64,000 nt of DNA from Streptomyces sp. HUAS ZL42 (GTDB lineage Bacteria > Actinomycetota > Actinomycetes > Streptomycetales > Streptomycetaceae): the NCBI RefSeq assembly GCF_040782645.1, contig NZ_CP160403.1, forward strand, positions 8,839,001 to 8,903,000, written 5' to 3'. Positions 47,365 to 55,902 of the stretch are shown piece after piece; the stretch's first letter is position 1, and each line of letters opens with the position of its first letter. The position numbers and the translations under genes are program-made. The notes under the pieces were generated by a model. The model was not told the origin of the DNA, ran no database searches, and was given only the letters and a program-made list of their open reading frames with translations.

Positions 47365-47778
47365 ATGACCACGCAGACCCACGACGTCGACCATGAACTC
47401 ATCCAGGCCGCGGCGCACGTCGCGCAAACCCGCTGCCGGGGCGACAACCACACCATGGCGGCCGCGGGCCGAACCCGGGACGGCCGGATCGTCACGGCGG
47501 TGAACGCCTACCACTTCACCGGAGGACCCTGCGCCGAGCTGGTGCTCATCGGCACGGCGGCCGCCCAGGGCGTCTACGAGCTGGACACCATCGTGGCCGT
47601 GGGCGACCGCGACCGGGGCGTTGTTCCCCCGTGTGGCCGGTGCCGTCAGGTCCTTCTCGACTACTTCCCCGCCCTCAAGGTCGTCGTCGGCGAAGGCGAC
47701 CGCATCCGTACCGTCCCTGTCACCGACTTGCTGCCCGAAAGCTACGTCTGGGCCGACCACCAGCTCGACGCCGAGTAG
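47365..47778 (+). CDS. Cytidine deaminase-like protein
   Basis: The 137-residue zinc enzyme has the deaminase motif with C56-A-E58 and C90-x-x-C93 (PPCGRCRQVLLDYFP). A cysteine in the first position (CAE rather than HAE) is seen in tetrameric cytidine deaminases and blasticidin-S deaminases. It probably deaminates a cytosine nucleoside. The ATG at 47365 has GAAGG upstream. It stands alone after the galactan locus. An inverted repeat follows the stop. Confidence 0.83.
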   Translation: MTTQTHDVDHELIQAAAHVAQTRCRGDNHTMAAAGRTRDGRIVTAVNAYHFTGGPCAELVLIGTAAAQGVYELDTIVAVGDRDRGVVPPCGRCRQVLLDYFPALKVVVGEGDRIRTVPVTDLLPESYVWADHQLDAE

Positions 47779-47785
47779 ACCGTGA

Positions 47786-47822
47786 ATACCGAACTGGCTT
47801 GCCCAGTAAGTCAGTTCGGTAT
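47786..47822. repeat. Long inverted repeat between the deaminase and ArsR-like genes
   Basis: ATACCGAACTG (47786-47796) and its exact complement CAGTTCGGTAT (47812-47822) flank 15 bases. A nested ACTGG/CCAGT pair lies inside. It starts seven bases after the deaminase stop, so it could be a terminator. Its AT-ending dyad and location 92-128 bp upstream of the ArsR-like gene also suit an operator. Confidence 0.55.
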
Positions 47823-47913
47823 CGGTCAATGCTCGCCGAGTGCCGTACACGACGGCGTCGACTGCGCGACAGTGGGAAAACTCGGTCGAGGAGGCTCGGA
47901 CAGAGGGGGACGC

Positions 47914-48201
47914 ATGCTGAGGACTCCGGCAAGGGAGACGCGCCTGGACATCCTGGAATGGCTGAAGCACCCCGCCGCGCACTTCCCGCCCCAGCGCCAC
48001 GGCGACCTCGTCGAGGACGGTGTCACCGCCGACACGGTCGCCGCGAAACTCGGCGTGCGCCGCCAGGTCGCCCACACCCACCTCACCCTGCTCGCGGACC
48101 TCGGCATGCTGCGCACCAGGAGGATCCGGCGGCGCACGTACTACCGGCGCGACGAGGTGCGGATCGCCGAAGTCGCCCGCATGTTTGAGAAGGGCTGGTA
48201 G
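47914..48201 (+). CDS. ArsR-like winged-helix regulator
   Basis: The 95-residue product is a small winged helix: RLDILEWLKHP, then TADTVAAKLGVRRQVAHTHLTLLADLGMLRTRRIRRRTYYRRDE. No cysteine metal site is visible, so it is not a metal sensor of the classical type. The ATG at 47914 has GAGGGGGA upstream; the frame extends to 47782 without conserved sequence. Its target is unknown. Confidence 0.8.
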   Translation: MLRTPARETRLDILEWLKHPAAHFPPQRHGDLVEDGVTADTVAAKLGVRRQVAHTHLTLLADLGMLRTRRIRRRTYYRRDEVRIAEVARMFEKGW

Positions 48202-48235
48202 CGCGGCCGCCGCTCCCACCAGGCGCGGTCCACCG

Positions 48236-49072
48236 CTAGGAACGCACCGCTGGCGGCCCCTGCCCGGGCTCCGCGTCCTGCGACGGTTCCTCGGTGTGTC
48301 CGGTCCGCTCCCACACGATCCGGCCCAGCATCGCACCGCCGTACACGACGAATCCCACGCCGACGAGCCAGGACTCCACCACCAGGACGGCACCGACAGG
48401 GCCGTAGCTGATCGCGTTGGTGACGAGGAGCGGGGTGAACACCAGGTACGAGAAGCCGCGCAGGCCGACCAGTCCGATCATCGTGGCGATGGCACCGGGC
48501 AGCAGGCCGCGCCAGCGCACCTGGCTGTGGAGAAGGAAGTGCGGCCCCCACCAGAAGAACAGCACGCCCAGCGCCATGCTGAGCAGGATGCGGGGAGGCC
48601 CCTGCAGCACGTTCCGGGTCTGCACCTGCCCGTACAGGTACGCCGTGAGCATGACCAGCCAGGCCACCTGTCGCAGGACCCGGTGCCACGGGTTGGGGGC
48701 CGCATTCCAGATGCGCTCATAGCCGTTCTGCACGCTCGACGCGAAGGACACGCCGAACAGGGCGAGCAGCGCCATGCTCCACGCGCTGGTGGTGCTGACC
48801 ACCTTGCGGGGCGGCCCGAAGGCGCGCTCCAGCGCGTCGGCCGACCGGCCGGACAGATCCATGCCGTCCACCAGCCACAGCGCGAATCCGCCCTTCCCCA
48901 GCGGATCCGCCGCCGCCAGCACGATCAGCAGCGGCGCGAGCGTGACCAGGGACAGCGCCCCGAACCCCATGGCCCGGTGCAGCAGCTCCAGCTCCTTGCC
49001 GCGCCGGTGGAGTTCCGCGAACCCCAGCCCGTGCCACACCTCGCGCACTCGGCGGACGTTCAATTCGGACAC
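48236..49072 (-). CDS. YihY/BrkB-family membrane protein
   Basis: The 278-residue protein has about six hydrophobic segments and the family pattern ALSLVTLAPLLIVLAAADPLG, then NGYERIWNAAPNPWHRVLRQ and a final VYGGAMLGRI. The family was once annotated as RNase BN; the true function is unknown. The N-terminus is uncertain: the GTG at 49072 is proposed because VRRVREVWHGLGF precedes the first membrane segment, but no strong ribosome site is seen. Convergent with the ArsR-like gene. Confidence 0.78.
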   Translation of the reverse strand: MSELNVRRVREVWHGLGFAELHRRGKELELLHRAMGFGALSLVTLAPLLIVLAAADPLGKGGFALWLVDGMDLSGRSADALERAFGPPRKVVSTTSAWSMALLALFGVSFASSVQNGYERIWNAAPNPWHRVLRQVAWLVMLTAYLYGQVQTRNVLQGPPRILLSMALGVLFFWWGPHFLLHSQVRWRGLLPGAIATMIGLVGLRGFSYLVFTPLLVTNAISYGPVGAVLVVESWLVGVGFVVYGGAMLGRIVWERTGHTEEPSQDAEPGQGPPAVRS

Positions 49073-49214
49073 CCTGCCGGACGAGGAGGCCGGACCCGTC
49101 GGAGTCCTCTGCAGGGGCGGCGACCCGCACGGCCCCGGGCCAACCGTGACATGGGGACCACCCTCTCTTCTCGTTCTTGCTGTTCTGAGTGGGCCGGAAA
49201 ACACCGACGTAAAC

Positions 49215-49245
49215 CCGCCGACGGGGGCTGTGCCCCGGTCGGCGG
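49215..49245. promoter_or_regulatory. Strong hairpin in the leader of the SMP-30 gene
   Basis: CCGCCGAC and GTCGGCGG arms, with an inner GGGG/CCCC pair and a single bulge, form a stable 31-base hairpin about 45 bp before the SMP-30 start codon. It lies between two divergent genes, so an ordinary terminator role is unlikely. It may be an attenuator or 5'-UTR structure. Confidence 0.4.
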
Positions 49246-49289
49246 TCCGCATACCTGCCAGGATGGTCTGTCTCGAGGAGGAGGCTTCC

Positions 49290-50252
49290 ATGGACCGCCC
49301 CACCGCACTCGTCCCGCGCCGGTACGTCGAGATCGGCGGCCGTGGGCCCGAGGACGTCGTCGCCGACGCGCACGGCCGCGTCCTGACCGGTGTGGAGGAC
49401 GGGCGGATCCTGCGCGTCGACGGCCTGGCCGAGCCCTCCGCCGCCCGCGTCGAAGTGCTCGCCGAAACCGGCGGCCGTCCGCTCGGACTCGAACTCCTCT
49501 CGGACGACGCCCTGCTGGTGTGCGACGCCGAACGCGGACTGCTGCGCATCGACCTCGCCGACGGCAGCGTGCACGTCCTCGCGGACGAGGTGGCGGGGGA
49601 GAGGCTGCGGTTCTGCAGCAACGTCGTCGCCCTGTCCGACGGCAGCGTGTACTTCACGGTCACCAGCCGCCGCTACCCCCTGGACCAGTGGATCGGCGAC
49701 CTGGTGGAGCACACCGGCACCGGCCGTCTCCTGCGCCTCGCGCCGGGCAAGGAGACGCCAGAAGTGCTGTTGGAGGGGCTCCAGTTCGCCAACGGGCTCG
49801 CCGCGAGCGCCGACGGCTCGTTCCTGGTCCTCGCCGAGACCGGCGCCCGCCGGCTCACCCGCTACCGGCTCACCGGACCGCGGGCCGGACAAGCCGAGCC
49901 CTTCGCCGAGAACCTGCCCGGCATGCCCGACAACCTCTGGCGCGGCGGGCCGGACGGACCGATCTGGGTCTCACTGGCGGGGCCGCGCGTGCCCCCGCTC
50001 GATCTGCTCCACCGCGCCGCCCCCGCCGTACGGCGGACCGCCGCCCGCGCAGCCGTACGCGCTCCCTTCCGCCCCACGGGCACGATCGGAGTCCTGGCAG
50101 TCGACGACCACGGTGCGATCGTCCACCACCTCGCCCGCAGCCACTCCGGTTTCCGCATGGTCACCAGCGTCTGCGAGGCCTCCGGCCACCTCGTGCTCGG
50201 CAGTCTGTGGGAGCGGGGCGTCGCGGTGTGCGAGCCGCCGGCCGCGACCTGA
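49290..50252 (+). CDS. SMP-30/gluconolactonase-like protein
   Basis: The 320-residue product is predicted to be a six-bladed beta-propeller, related to SMP-30/gluconolactonases and strictosidine-synthase-like proteins. GPEDVVADAHGRVLTGVEDGRI opens the first blade, and FANGLAASADGSFLVLAETGARRLTRY and PGMPDNLWRGGPDGPIWVSLAG are typical blade motifs. It probably hydrolyses a lactone or ester. The ATG at 49290 has GAGGAGGAGG just upstream; there is no signal peptide. Confidence 0.83.
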   Translation: MDRPTALVPRRYVEIGGRGPEDVVADAHGRVLTGVEDGRILRVDGLAEPSAARVEVLAETGGRPLGLELLSDDALLVCDAERGLLRIDLADGSVHVLADEVAGERLRFCSNVVALSDGSVYFTVTSRRYPLDQWIGDLVEHTGTGRLLRLAPGKETPEVLLEGLQFANGLAASADGSFLVLAETGARRLTRYRLTGPRAGQAEPFAENLPGMPDNLWRGGPDGPIWVSLAGPRVPPLDLLHRAAPAVRRTAARAAVRAPFRPTGTIGVLAVDDHGAIVHHLARSHSGFRMVTSVCEASGHLVLGSLWERGVAVCEPPAAT

Positions 50253-50326
50253 GCCCGGCGTACCCTGTTGACGGCCGTGATCACCTCCACACCCGGTGAC
50301 GGTAGCCCACGCAGGAGACGTACGAC

Positions 50327-50785
50327 ATGACAGCCCCGGAAGCCGAGAGCCTCCGCACCCGCATACCGCGGCAGCCCGCCCGGCGGGGACAGTTCCCGGT
50401 CGTCGCGGTGGTCGCGCTCGGCGGCGGCATCGGAGCCGCCGCCCGGTACGCGGCCTCGCTGTGGTGGCCCGCGCGGACCGGCGGGTTCCCCTGGACGACC
50501 TTCTGGGTCAACGTCGTCGGCTGCGCCGTGATCGGCGTGTTCCTGGTGCTCGTCACCGAGGCCATGTCATCCCCCCACCGCCTGCTGCGCCCCTTCTTCG
50601 GCACCGGGGTGCTCGGCGGATTCACCACCTTCTCGACGTACGCCGTCGACATCCAGAAGCTGTTCGACGCGGGCCGTCCAGGCACGGCACTGGCCTACCT
50701 CGCCGCGACCCTGCTCGCGGCCATCACGGCGGTGTGGCTCGCGGTGGCGGCGACCCGCCGCGTCCTGACCTGGAGGAAGCGATGA
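50327..50785 (+). CDS. crcB: Fluoride channel CrcB/Fluc, first subunit
   Basis: The 152-residue membrane protein has four hydrophobic segments and the Fluc signatures [31 protein letters not shown] and [17 protein letters not shown]. Fluc channels are dual-topology dimers that let fluoride leak out of the cytoplasm. With the second crcB at 51171 it probably forms a heterodimer. TTGACG at 50266-50271 could be the -35 of its promoter. I looked for a fluoride riboswitch upstream and did not find one. Confidence 0.93.
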   Translation: MTAPEAESLRTRIPRQPARRGQFPVVAVVALGGGIGAAARYAASLWWPARTGGFPWTTFWVNVVGCAVIGVFLVLVTEAMSSPHRLLRPFFGTGVLGGFTTFSTYAVDIQKLFDAGRPGTALAYLAATLLAAITAVWLAVAATRRVLTWRKR

Positions 50786-51174
50786 TGAGACTGACCGGCC
50801 GCGCCCTGCGCCTGACCGTCTTCGTCGGCGAGAACGACCTCTGGCACCACAAGCCCCTCTACACCGAGATCGTGCACCGGGCCCGTGCCGCGGGCCTCGC
50901 GGGCGCCAGTGTCTTCCGCGGTATCGAGGGCTTCGGCGCCTCGTCCCTGATCCACACCTCGAGGCTGCTGTCCCTCAGCGAGGACCTTCCCGTGGCGGTC
51001 GTGATCATCGACTCCGAGGAGCGCGTACGGGCCTTCCTGCCGCAGCTCGACGAGCTGGTCACCGAGGGTCTGGTGACCCTGGACGACTGCGAGGTCATCA
51101 GGTACGTCGGCCGTGAACCGGAGCAGGCGCAGAGCCCGGGTGAACCGGACAGGAAGGGTAAGAAGTCGTTGTGA
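50782..51174 (+). CDS. DUF190 family protein
   Basis: The 130-residue protein of the PII-like DUF190 group begins [52 protein letters not shown]190 genes are often beside crcB, and the fold resembles PII signal proteins, suggesting a regulatory role on the channel. The ATG at 50782 overlaps the first crcB stop, and its stop overlaps the second crcB start (GTGA). Confidence 0.92.
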   Translation: MMRLTGRALRLTVFVGENDLWHHKPLYTEIVHRARAAGLAGASVFRGIEGFGASSLIHTSRLLSLSEDLPVAVVIIDSEERVRAFLPQLDELVTEGLVTLDDCEVIRYVGREPEQAQSPGEPDRKGKKSL

Positions 51175-51545
51175 ACTGGCTGCTGGTCGTCGTCGGCGGC
51201 ATGGTCGGCGCCCCGCTCCGCTATCTCACCGACCGGGCGGTCCAGGCGCGGCACGACTCGGTCTTCCCCTGGGGCACCTTCGTGGTGAACGTCACCGGCT
51301 CCCTGGTCCTCGGTCTGCTGACCGGCGCGGTCACGGCCGGAGCCGCAGGGTCCCACCTGCAGCTTCTCCTCGGCACCGGGCTGTGCGGCGCCCTGACGAC
51401 GTACTCGACCTTCTCGTACGAGACGCTCCGGCTGACCGAGACCGGTGCGGGGCTCTACGCTGCCGCCAATGTCGTCGCGAGCGTGGCGGCGGGTCTCGGC
51501 GCGGCCTTCGCCGGTGCCGGTGTCGCCGAGGCCGTGTGGTCCTAG
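51171..51545 (+). CDS. crcB: Fluoride channel CrcB/Fluc, second subunit
   Basis: The 124-residue protein has the Fluc motifs [30 protein letters not shown] and [17 protein letters not shown]. The GTG at 51171 overlaps the DUF190 stop. Split crcB pairs typically form one channel from the two different subunits. Confidence 0.93.
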   Translation: MNWLLVVVGGMVGAPLRYLTDRAVQARHDSVFPWGTFVVNVTGSLVLGLLTGAVTAGAAGSHLQLLLGTGLCGALTTYSTFSYETLRLTETGAGLYAAANVVASVAAGLGAAFAGAGVAEAVWS

Positions 51546-51617
51546 GCGGTCACCCTGGCACGGGCCTGGTAGGACTGTCTGCGGCACCGTCGAACCACTC
51601 CTGAAGAACTGGATCCC

Positions 51618-52454
51618 ATGAGCGCCATCTCCGTCGGTCAGGCCGTCATCCTCGGAGCCGTCGAGGGGGTGACCGAGTTCCTGCCGGTCTCCTCCACCGG
51701 CCATCTGAAGATCACCGAGGGGCTGATGGGCATCCCCGTCGACGACGACGCCGTCGTCGGGTTCTCGGCGGTCATCCAGGTCGGCGCGATCGCGGCCGTG
51801 CTCGTGTACTTCTTCAAGGACATCGTGCGGATCGTCTCCGCGTGGGGCCGCGGGGTGTTCAACAAGGAGGAGCGGTACCACCACGACTACAAGTTCGCCT
51901 GGTGGGTGATCTACGCGACCATCCCGATCGTCGCCGTGGGCCTGGCCGCCAAGCCGCTCATCGAGGGACCGCTCGCCTCGCTGTGGGTGGTCGCGGGCTC
52001 GCTGATCCTCGGCAGCGGTGTGATGTGGGCGGCCGACCAGATGGGCCGGCACAAGCGCGGCGAGGACGACACCACGCTCAAGGACGCGATGCTGGTCGGC
52101 AGCTCGCAGATCCTCGCGCTGCTCTTCCCGGGCTTCTCGCGCTCCGGCGCCACCATGTCCACGGCCCTGATGCTCGACCTGGACCGGGTCGCCGCCACCC
52201 GCCTCTCCTTCTTCCTCGGCATCCCCGCGCTGACCGGCGCCGGCCTCTACGAGCTGAAGGACGCCCTGGGCACGGGCGCGGGCGCGGCCCCGCTGGCCGT
52301 CGGCACGATCGTGTCCTTCGTCGTCGCCTACGCCTCCATCGCCTGGCTGCTGAAGTTCGTCGCCAAGCACTCGTTCAACGCGTTCGTGATCTACCGGATC
52401 GTCGTGGGCCTGCTGCTGTTCGGTCTGCTGGGGGCAGACGTGATCAACAGCTGA
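51618..52454 (+). CDS. uppP: Undecaprenyl-diphosphatase UppP
   Basis: The 278-residue membrane enzyme dephosphorylates undecaprenyl diphosphate to recycle the lipid carrier of peptidoglycan synthesis; the family is also known as BacA for bacitracin resistance. The two active-site motifs are [14 protein letters not shown] near residue 17 and PGFSRSGAT near 172. About eight membrane segments are visible. It stands alone, with a strong terminator downstream. Confidence 0.96.
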   Translation: MSAISVGQAVILGAVEGVTEFLPVSSTGHLKITEGLMGIPVDDDAVVGFSAVIQVGAIAAVLVYFFKDIVRIVSAWGRGVFNKEERYHHDYKFAWWVIYATIPIVAVGLAAKPLIEGPLASLWVVAGSLILGSGVMWAADQMGRHKRGEDDTTLKDAMLVGSSQILALLFPGFSRSGATMSTALMLDLDRVAATRLSFFLGIPALTGAGLYELKDALGTGAGAAPLAVGTIVSFVVAYASIAWLLKFVAKHSFNAFVIYRIVVGLLLFGLLGADVINS

Positions 52455-52466
52455 TCGCCGGACATT

Positions 52467-52498
52467 GGGGCGTGCGGAGTTTTCAGGCCGCACGCCCC
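52467..52498 (+). terminator. Terminator after uppP
   Basis: A perfect 11-bp stem (GGGGCGTGCGG / CCGCACGCCCC) with a 10-base AT-rich loop lies 12 bp after the stop. Confidence 0.9.
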
Positions 52499-52524
52499 GT
52501 GAATTCTTCTTTTCATGCCGTCCC

Positions 52525-52578
52525 TTGACACACCCTTCGCCCACCCCGGAGTATCTGTCCCGTGAACCTGTCAGACAG
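52525..52578 (+). promoter_or_regulatory. Promoter and FadR-type operator of the asparagine cluster
   Basis: TTGACA (52525-52530) and TATCTG (52552-52557) could form a promoter, though the 21-bp spacing is long. A start near 52562 would give a leaderless GTG mRNA. The perfect dyad CTGTC-a-GACAG (52568-52578) follows, inside the first codons of the regulator gene, with an extra CAGACAG just after. Such TGTC/GACA dyads suit FadR-type GntR proteins. Confidence 0.55.
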
Positions 52579-53293
52579 CCAGACAGCCAGTCAGGGACCC
52601 CGGCGTGTGAGCGCCATGGAAGCGGTGCTCGCACACCTGCGTGCCGCCATCGAGCGCGGGGAGTACGCGATCGGCGACAAGCTCCCCTCCGAGGCGGAGC
52701 TGTGCCGCACGCTCGAGGTCTCCCGGCCCGTGCTGCGCGAAGCCCTCCGGGCTCTGCAGACGATGGGCCTGACCGTCTCCAAGACCGGCAAGGGCACCTT
52801 CGTCGTGGCGAACGCCGTGGAGGACCCCACCTTCGGCGACTACGCGGCCAGCGACCTGCTGGAGGTCCGCCGCCATGTCGAGATCCCGGTCGCCGGGTAT
52901 GCGGCGGTGCGCCGCACCCCGGAGAACCTGGACCATCTGGCTCACCTCCTGGACCGCATGGAGCAGGAGACGGACACCACCGCGTGGGTCGCGATGGACA
53001 CCCTCTTCCACCTGGCCGTGGCCGAGGCCGCCCAGAACCCGGTCTTCCGCCGGGTCATCGAGGAGATCCGCGACGCACTGGCGCGTCAGTCGGCGTTCCT
53101 CAACGAGCTGGGCGGCCGGCGCGAGCAGTCCAATCGCGAGCACCGGGCCATCGTCGAGGCGCTGATCGACGGTTCCGAACACGACGCGGTGCAGGCCATG
53201 AGCCACCACCTCGACCGCGTCGAGACGACCCTCACCGACATCGTGCGCCCCGGGCGCACGGACACCCCCACGGAAGGCGGACCCGAGGCGTGA
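52562..53293 (+). CDS. FadR-subfamily GntR transcriptional regulator
   Basis: The 243-residue protein has a winged-helix GntR domain (about residues 15-80; [41 protein letters not shown]) and a FadR/FCD ligand domain ([41 protein letters not shown]) that binds a metal and small carboxylates. It is coupled to the permease gene (GTGA), so it probably regulates the amide cluster. The GTG at 52562 may be leaderless; an ATG at 52616 is the alternative. Confidence 0.9.
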   Translation: MNLSDSQTASQGPRRVSAMEAVLAHLRAAIERGEYAIGDKLPSEAELCRTLEVSRPVLREALRALQTMGLTVSKTGKGTFVVANAVEDPTFGDYAASDLLEVRRHVEIPVAGYAAVRRTPENLDHLAHLLDRMEQETDTTAWVAMDTLFHLAVAEAAQNPVFRRVIEEIRDALARQSAFLNELGGRREQSNREHRAIVEALIDGSEHDAVQAMSHHLDRVETTLTDIVRPGRTDTPTEGGPEA

Positions 53294-54732
53294 GCGAGCA
53301 GCACCTCAAAGAAGAGACGCGCCCATCGTCCGGTCACATCGACGCCGGAGACGCCGGCTACAGCAAGTCCCTGAAGTCCCGGCACGTCAACATGATCGCC
53401 ATCGGCGGAGCCATCGGCACCGGCCTCTTCCTCGGCGCGGGCGGCCGTCTCGCCGACGCCGGCCCCTCCCTCTTCGTCGCGTACGCCGTCTGCGGCGTCT
53501 TCGCGTTCCTGGTCGTGCGCGCCCTCGGCGAACTCGTCCTGTACCGCCCGTCCTCCGGCGCCTTCGTGTCGTACGCCCGTGAGTTCCTCGGCGAGAAGGG
53601 CGCCTACACCGCGGGCTGGATGTACTTCCTGAACTGGGCCACCACCGGCATCGCCGACATCACCGCGGTGGCCACCTACACCCACTACTGGGGCATGTTC
53701 TCCGACATCCCGCAGTGGGTCATCGCGCTGATCGCCCTGGCCGTCGTCCTCACCGTGAACCTGATCTCGGTGAAGATCTTCGGCGAACTGGAGTTCTGGT
53801 TCGCCATCGTCAAGGTCGGTGCGCTCGTGGTCTTCATGTGCATCGGCATCTTCCTGCTGGTCACCCAGCACCAGGTCGACGGCGCCACCCCCGGCCCGTC
53901 CCTGATCACCGACAACGGCGGTGTCTTCCCCAACGGCCTGCTGCCCATGCTGCTGATCATCCAGGGCGTCGTCTTCGCCTACGCCTCCGTCGAACTGGTC
54001 GGCGTCGCCGCGGGCGAGACCGAGAACCCCGAGAAGATCATGCCGAAGGCGATCAACTCGATCATGTGGCGCGTGGGCCTGTTCTACGTGGGCTCGGTCG
54101 TCCTGCTGTCGATGCTGCTGCCGTGGAACAAGTACTCCGCCGGCGAGAGCCCCTTCGTGACCGTCCTGTCCAACATCGGCATCCCGGCGGCCGGCGGAGT
54201 GATGAACCTCGTCGTCCTCACCGCAGCCATGTCCTCGCTCAACTCCGGCCTGTACTCCACCGGCCGCATCCTGCGCTCCATGGCCGTCAACGGCTCGGCT
54301 CCGCAGTTCACCGCGAGGATGAGCCGCACCCAGGTCCCCTTCGGCGGCATCCTGCTCACCAGCGGCATCTGCGTCCTCGGCGTCGGCCTCAACTTCGTGG
54401 TCCCCGCCGACGCCTTCGAGATCGTCCTGAACTTCGCGGCGATCGGCATCCTGTCCACCTGGGGCATGATCATGATCTGCCACCTGCTGTTCTGGCAGAA
54501 GACCCAGCAGGGCGAACTGACCCGCCCCGGCTACCGACTGCCGGGCTCCCCCTGGACCGAGCTGGTGACGCTGGCCTTCCTGGCCTCCGTCCTGGTCCTC
54601 ATGTACGCCGACGGCGGCGCCGGACGCACCACCGTCCTGTGCCTGCCGCTGATCGCCGGAGCACTGGTCGCGGGCTGGTACGCCATCCGCCGCCGGACAT
54701 CCACCCAGTCCACCATCCGAACCGACGCGTAA
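53290..54732 (+). CDS. Amino acid permease, probably for asparagine (AnsP-like)
   Basis: The 480-residue transporter is of the amino acid-polyamine-organocation family (about twelve membrane segments). [17 protein letters not shown] is the substrate-site start, and [27 protein letters not shown] is typical of AnsP/CycA-like permeases. Asparagine is inferred from the asparaginase and aspartase genes that follow. The GTG at 53290 overlaps the regulator stop. Confidence 0.9.
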   Translation: MSEQHLKEETRPSSGHIDAGDAGYSKSLKSRHVNMIAIGGAIGTGLFLGAGGRLADAGPSLFVAYAVCGVFAFLVVRALGELVLYRPSSGAFVSYAREFLGEKGAYTAGWMYFLNWATTGIADITAVATYTHYWGMFSDIPQWVIALIALAVVLTVNLISVKIFGELEFWFAIVKVGALVVFMCIGIFLLVTQHQVDGATPGPSLITDNGGVFPNGLLPMLLIIQGVVFAYASVELVGVAAGETENPEKIMPKAINSIMWRVGLFYVGSVVLLSMLLPWNKYSAGESPFVTVLSNIGIPAAGGVMNLVVLTAAMSSLNSGLYSTGRILRSMAVNGSAPQFTARMSRTQVPFGGILLTSGICVLGVGLNFVVPADAFEIVLNFAAIGILSTWGMIMICHLLFWQKTQQGELTRPGYRLPGSPWTELVTLAFLASVLVLMYADGGAGRTTVLCLPLIAGALVAGWYAIRRRTSTQSTIRTDA

Positions 54733-54762
54733 CCCGCGCCGGCCGACAACAACCAGGCAGAG

Positions 54763-55770
54763 ATGTACAGCAGTTCGCTCGCGGGCGCACCCCTGATCCG
54801 CGAACCCCTCCACGCTCCAGTCGCCCACCTCGACCGCGGTGGTGTGATCGAGGGCATCCACTACGGCTCCGTCGTCGTCCTCGGCGCCGACGGCGAGGTC
54901 CAGTTCCAGCTTGGCGACATCGAGGCCGCGTTCTACCCGCGCTCGGCCCTCAAGCCCGTCCAGGCCGCCGCCATGGTGCGCGCCGGGCTCCCGCTCGACG
55001 GCGAACTGCTGTCACTGACCGCGGCCAGCCACTCCGGCGAGGAACGCCACCTTGCCGGCGCCCGGCGCATCCTCGAGCTGGCCGGCGTCACCGAGGACCA
55101 CCTGCGCAACGTCATGGAGCTGCCGTACGACCCGGCGGTCCGTGACGTCTGGGTGCGGGAGGGCCGACCGCCCTCCCGGCTCGCCCAGAACTGCTCCGGC
55201 AAGCACGCGGCCATGCTGTACACCTGCAGGCTCAACGGCTGGTCCCTGGAGGACTACCTCGACCCCGGGCACCCCCTCCAGAAGGCCATCGCGGAGATCG
55301 TCGAGGACCTCACCGGACAGCACATCGCCCGGGTCACCGTCGACGGCTGCGGCGCACCCCTGTTCTCGATCTCCCTGCACGGCCTGGCCCGTGCCGCCGC
55401 CCGCATCACCACCGCCGCGCCCGGCACTCCCGAGGCACGCGTGGCGGACGCGATGCGCGGGCACGCCGAGATGGCCTCCGGCTCCGGCCGGGACGTGGCC
55501 GCCCTGATGCGGGCCGTGCCCGGGCTGCTCGCCAAGGACGGCTTCGAGGGCGTCCAGGTCGCCGCGCTCCCGGACGGCCGCGCGATCGCCGTGAAGATCG
55601 CCGACGGTGCCAACCGGGCGCGCATCCCGGTCGCCGCGGCCGCCCTCGCCCGGGCCGGGGTCGACCCCGGCCTGCTCACCGAGTTCGCGGGGGAGGCGCT
55701 GCTCGGCGGTGGTGAACCCGTCGGCAGCATCCGTCCCGTCCGCGCCCTCGACCCGGTCACCTCCGTCTAG
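54763..55770 (+). CDS. Asparaginase of the Rhizobium etli (PF06089) type
   Basis: The 335-residue enzyme belongs to the structurally distinct asparaginase_II (class 3) family, related to serine beta-lactamase folds. It hydrolyses L-asparagine to aspartate and ammonia. The expected site residues are visible: S61-x-x-K64 (RSALKP), S91 (SHSGE), C144 and K147 (NCSGKH) and C196 (DGCGAP). It is cytoplasmic, with no signal peptide. It lies 30 bp after the permease. Its stop codon overlaps the end of an inverted-repeat element. Confidence 0.93.
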   Translation: MYSSSLAGAPLIREPLHAPVAHLDRGGVIEGIHYGSVVVLGADGEVQFQLGDIEAAFYPRSALKPVQAAAMVRAGLPLDGELLSLTAASHSGEERHLAGARRILELAGVTEDHLRNVMELPYDPAVRDVWVREGRPPSRLAQNCSGKHAAMLYTCRLNGWSLEDYLDPGHPLQKAIAEIVEDLTGQHIARVTVDGCGAPLFSISLHGLARAAARITTAAPGTPEARVADAMRGHAEMASGSGRDVAALMRAVPGLLAKDGFEGVQVAALPDGRAIAVKIADGANRARIPVAAAALARAGVDPGLLTEFAGEALLGGGEPVGSIRPVRALDPVTSV

Positions 55771-55864
55771 GGCCTGTCCGGCGGATCATGCCGCAGACGC
55801 GGGGCTCACCGGCGCCGACCAGATGCCGCTGCTTCCCTGCGACTTGATCCGCCGGACAGGCCCT
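55769..55864. repeat. 96-bp element with 20-bp perfect inverted ends (MITE-like)
   Basis: AGGGCCTGTCCGGCGGATCA (55769-55788) and its exact complement (55845-55864) flank 56 bases. The left end overlaps the asparaginase TAG. I recall closely related end sequences recurring in Streptomyces intergenic regions, probably derived from an IS. No clean target duplication is seen. It separates asparaginase from aspA and may act as a hairpin in the mRNA. Confidence 0.7.
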
Positions 55865-55902
55865 GACGCCACCCACCTCAAGGAAGAGGCACCCGCACCC
55901 TC

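Noticed and set aside
50253..50326. Possible fluoride riboswitch before crcB
   Set aside because: GGTGACGG and nearby bases are faintly similar, but the conserved pseudoknot and loop bases of the crcB motif are not present.
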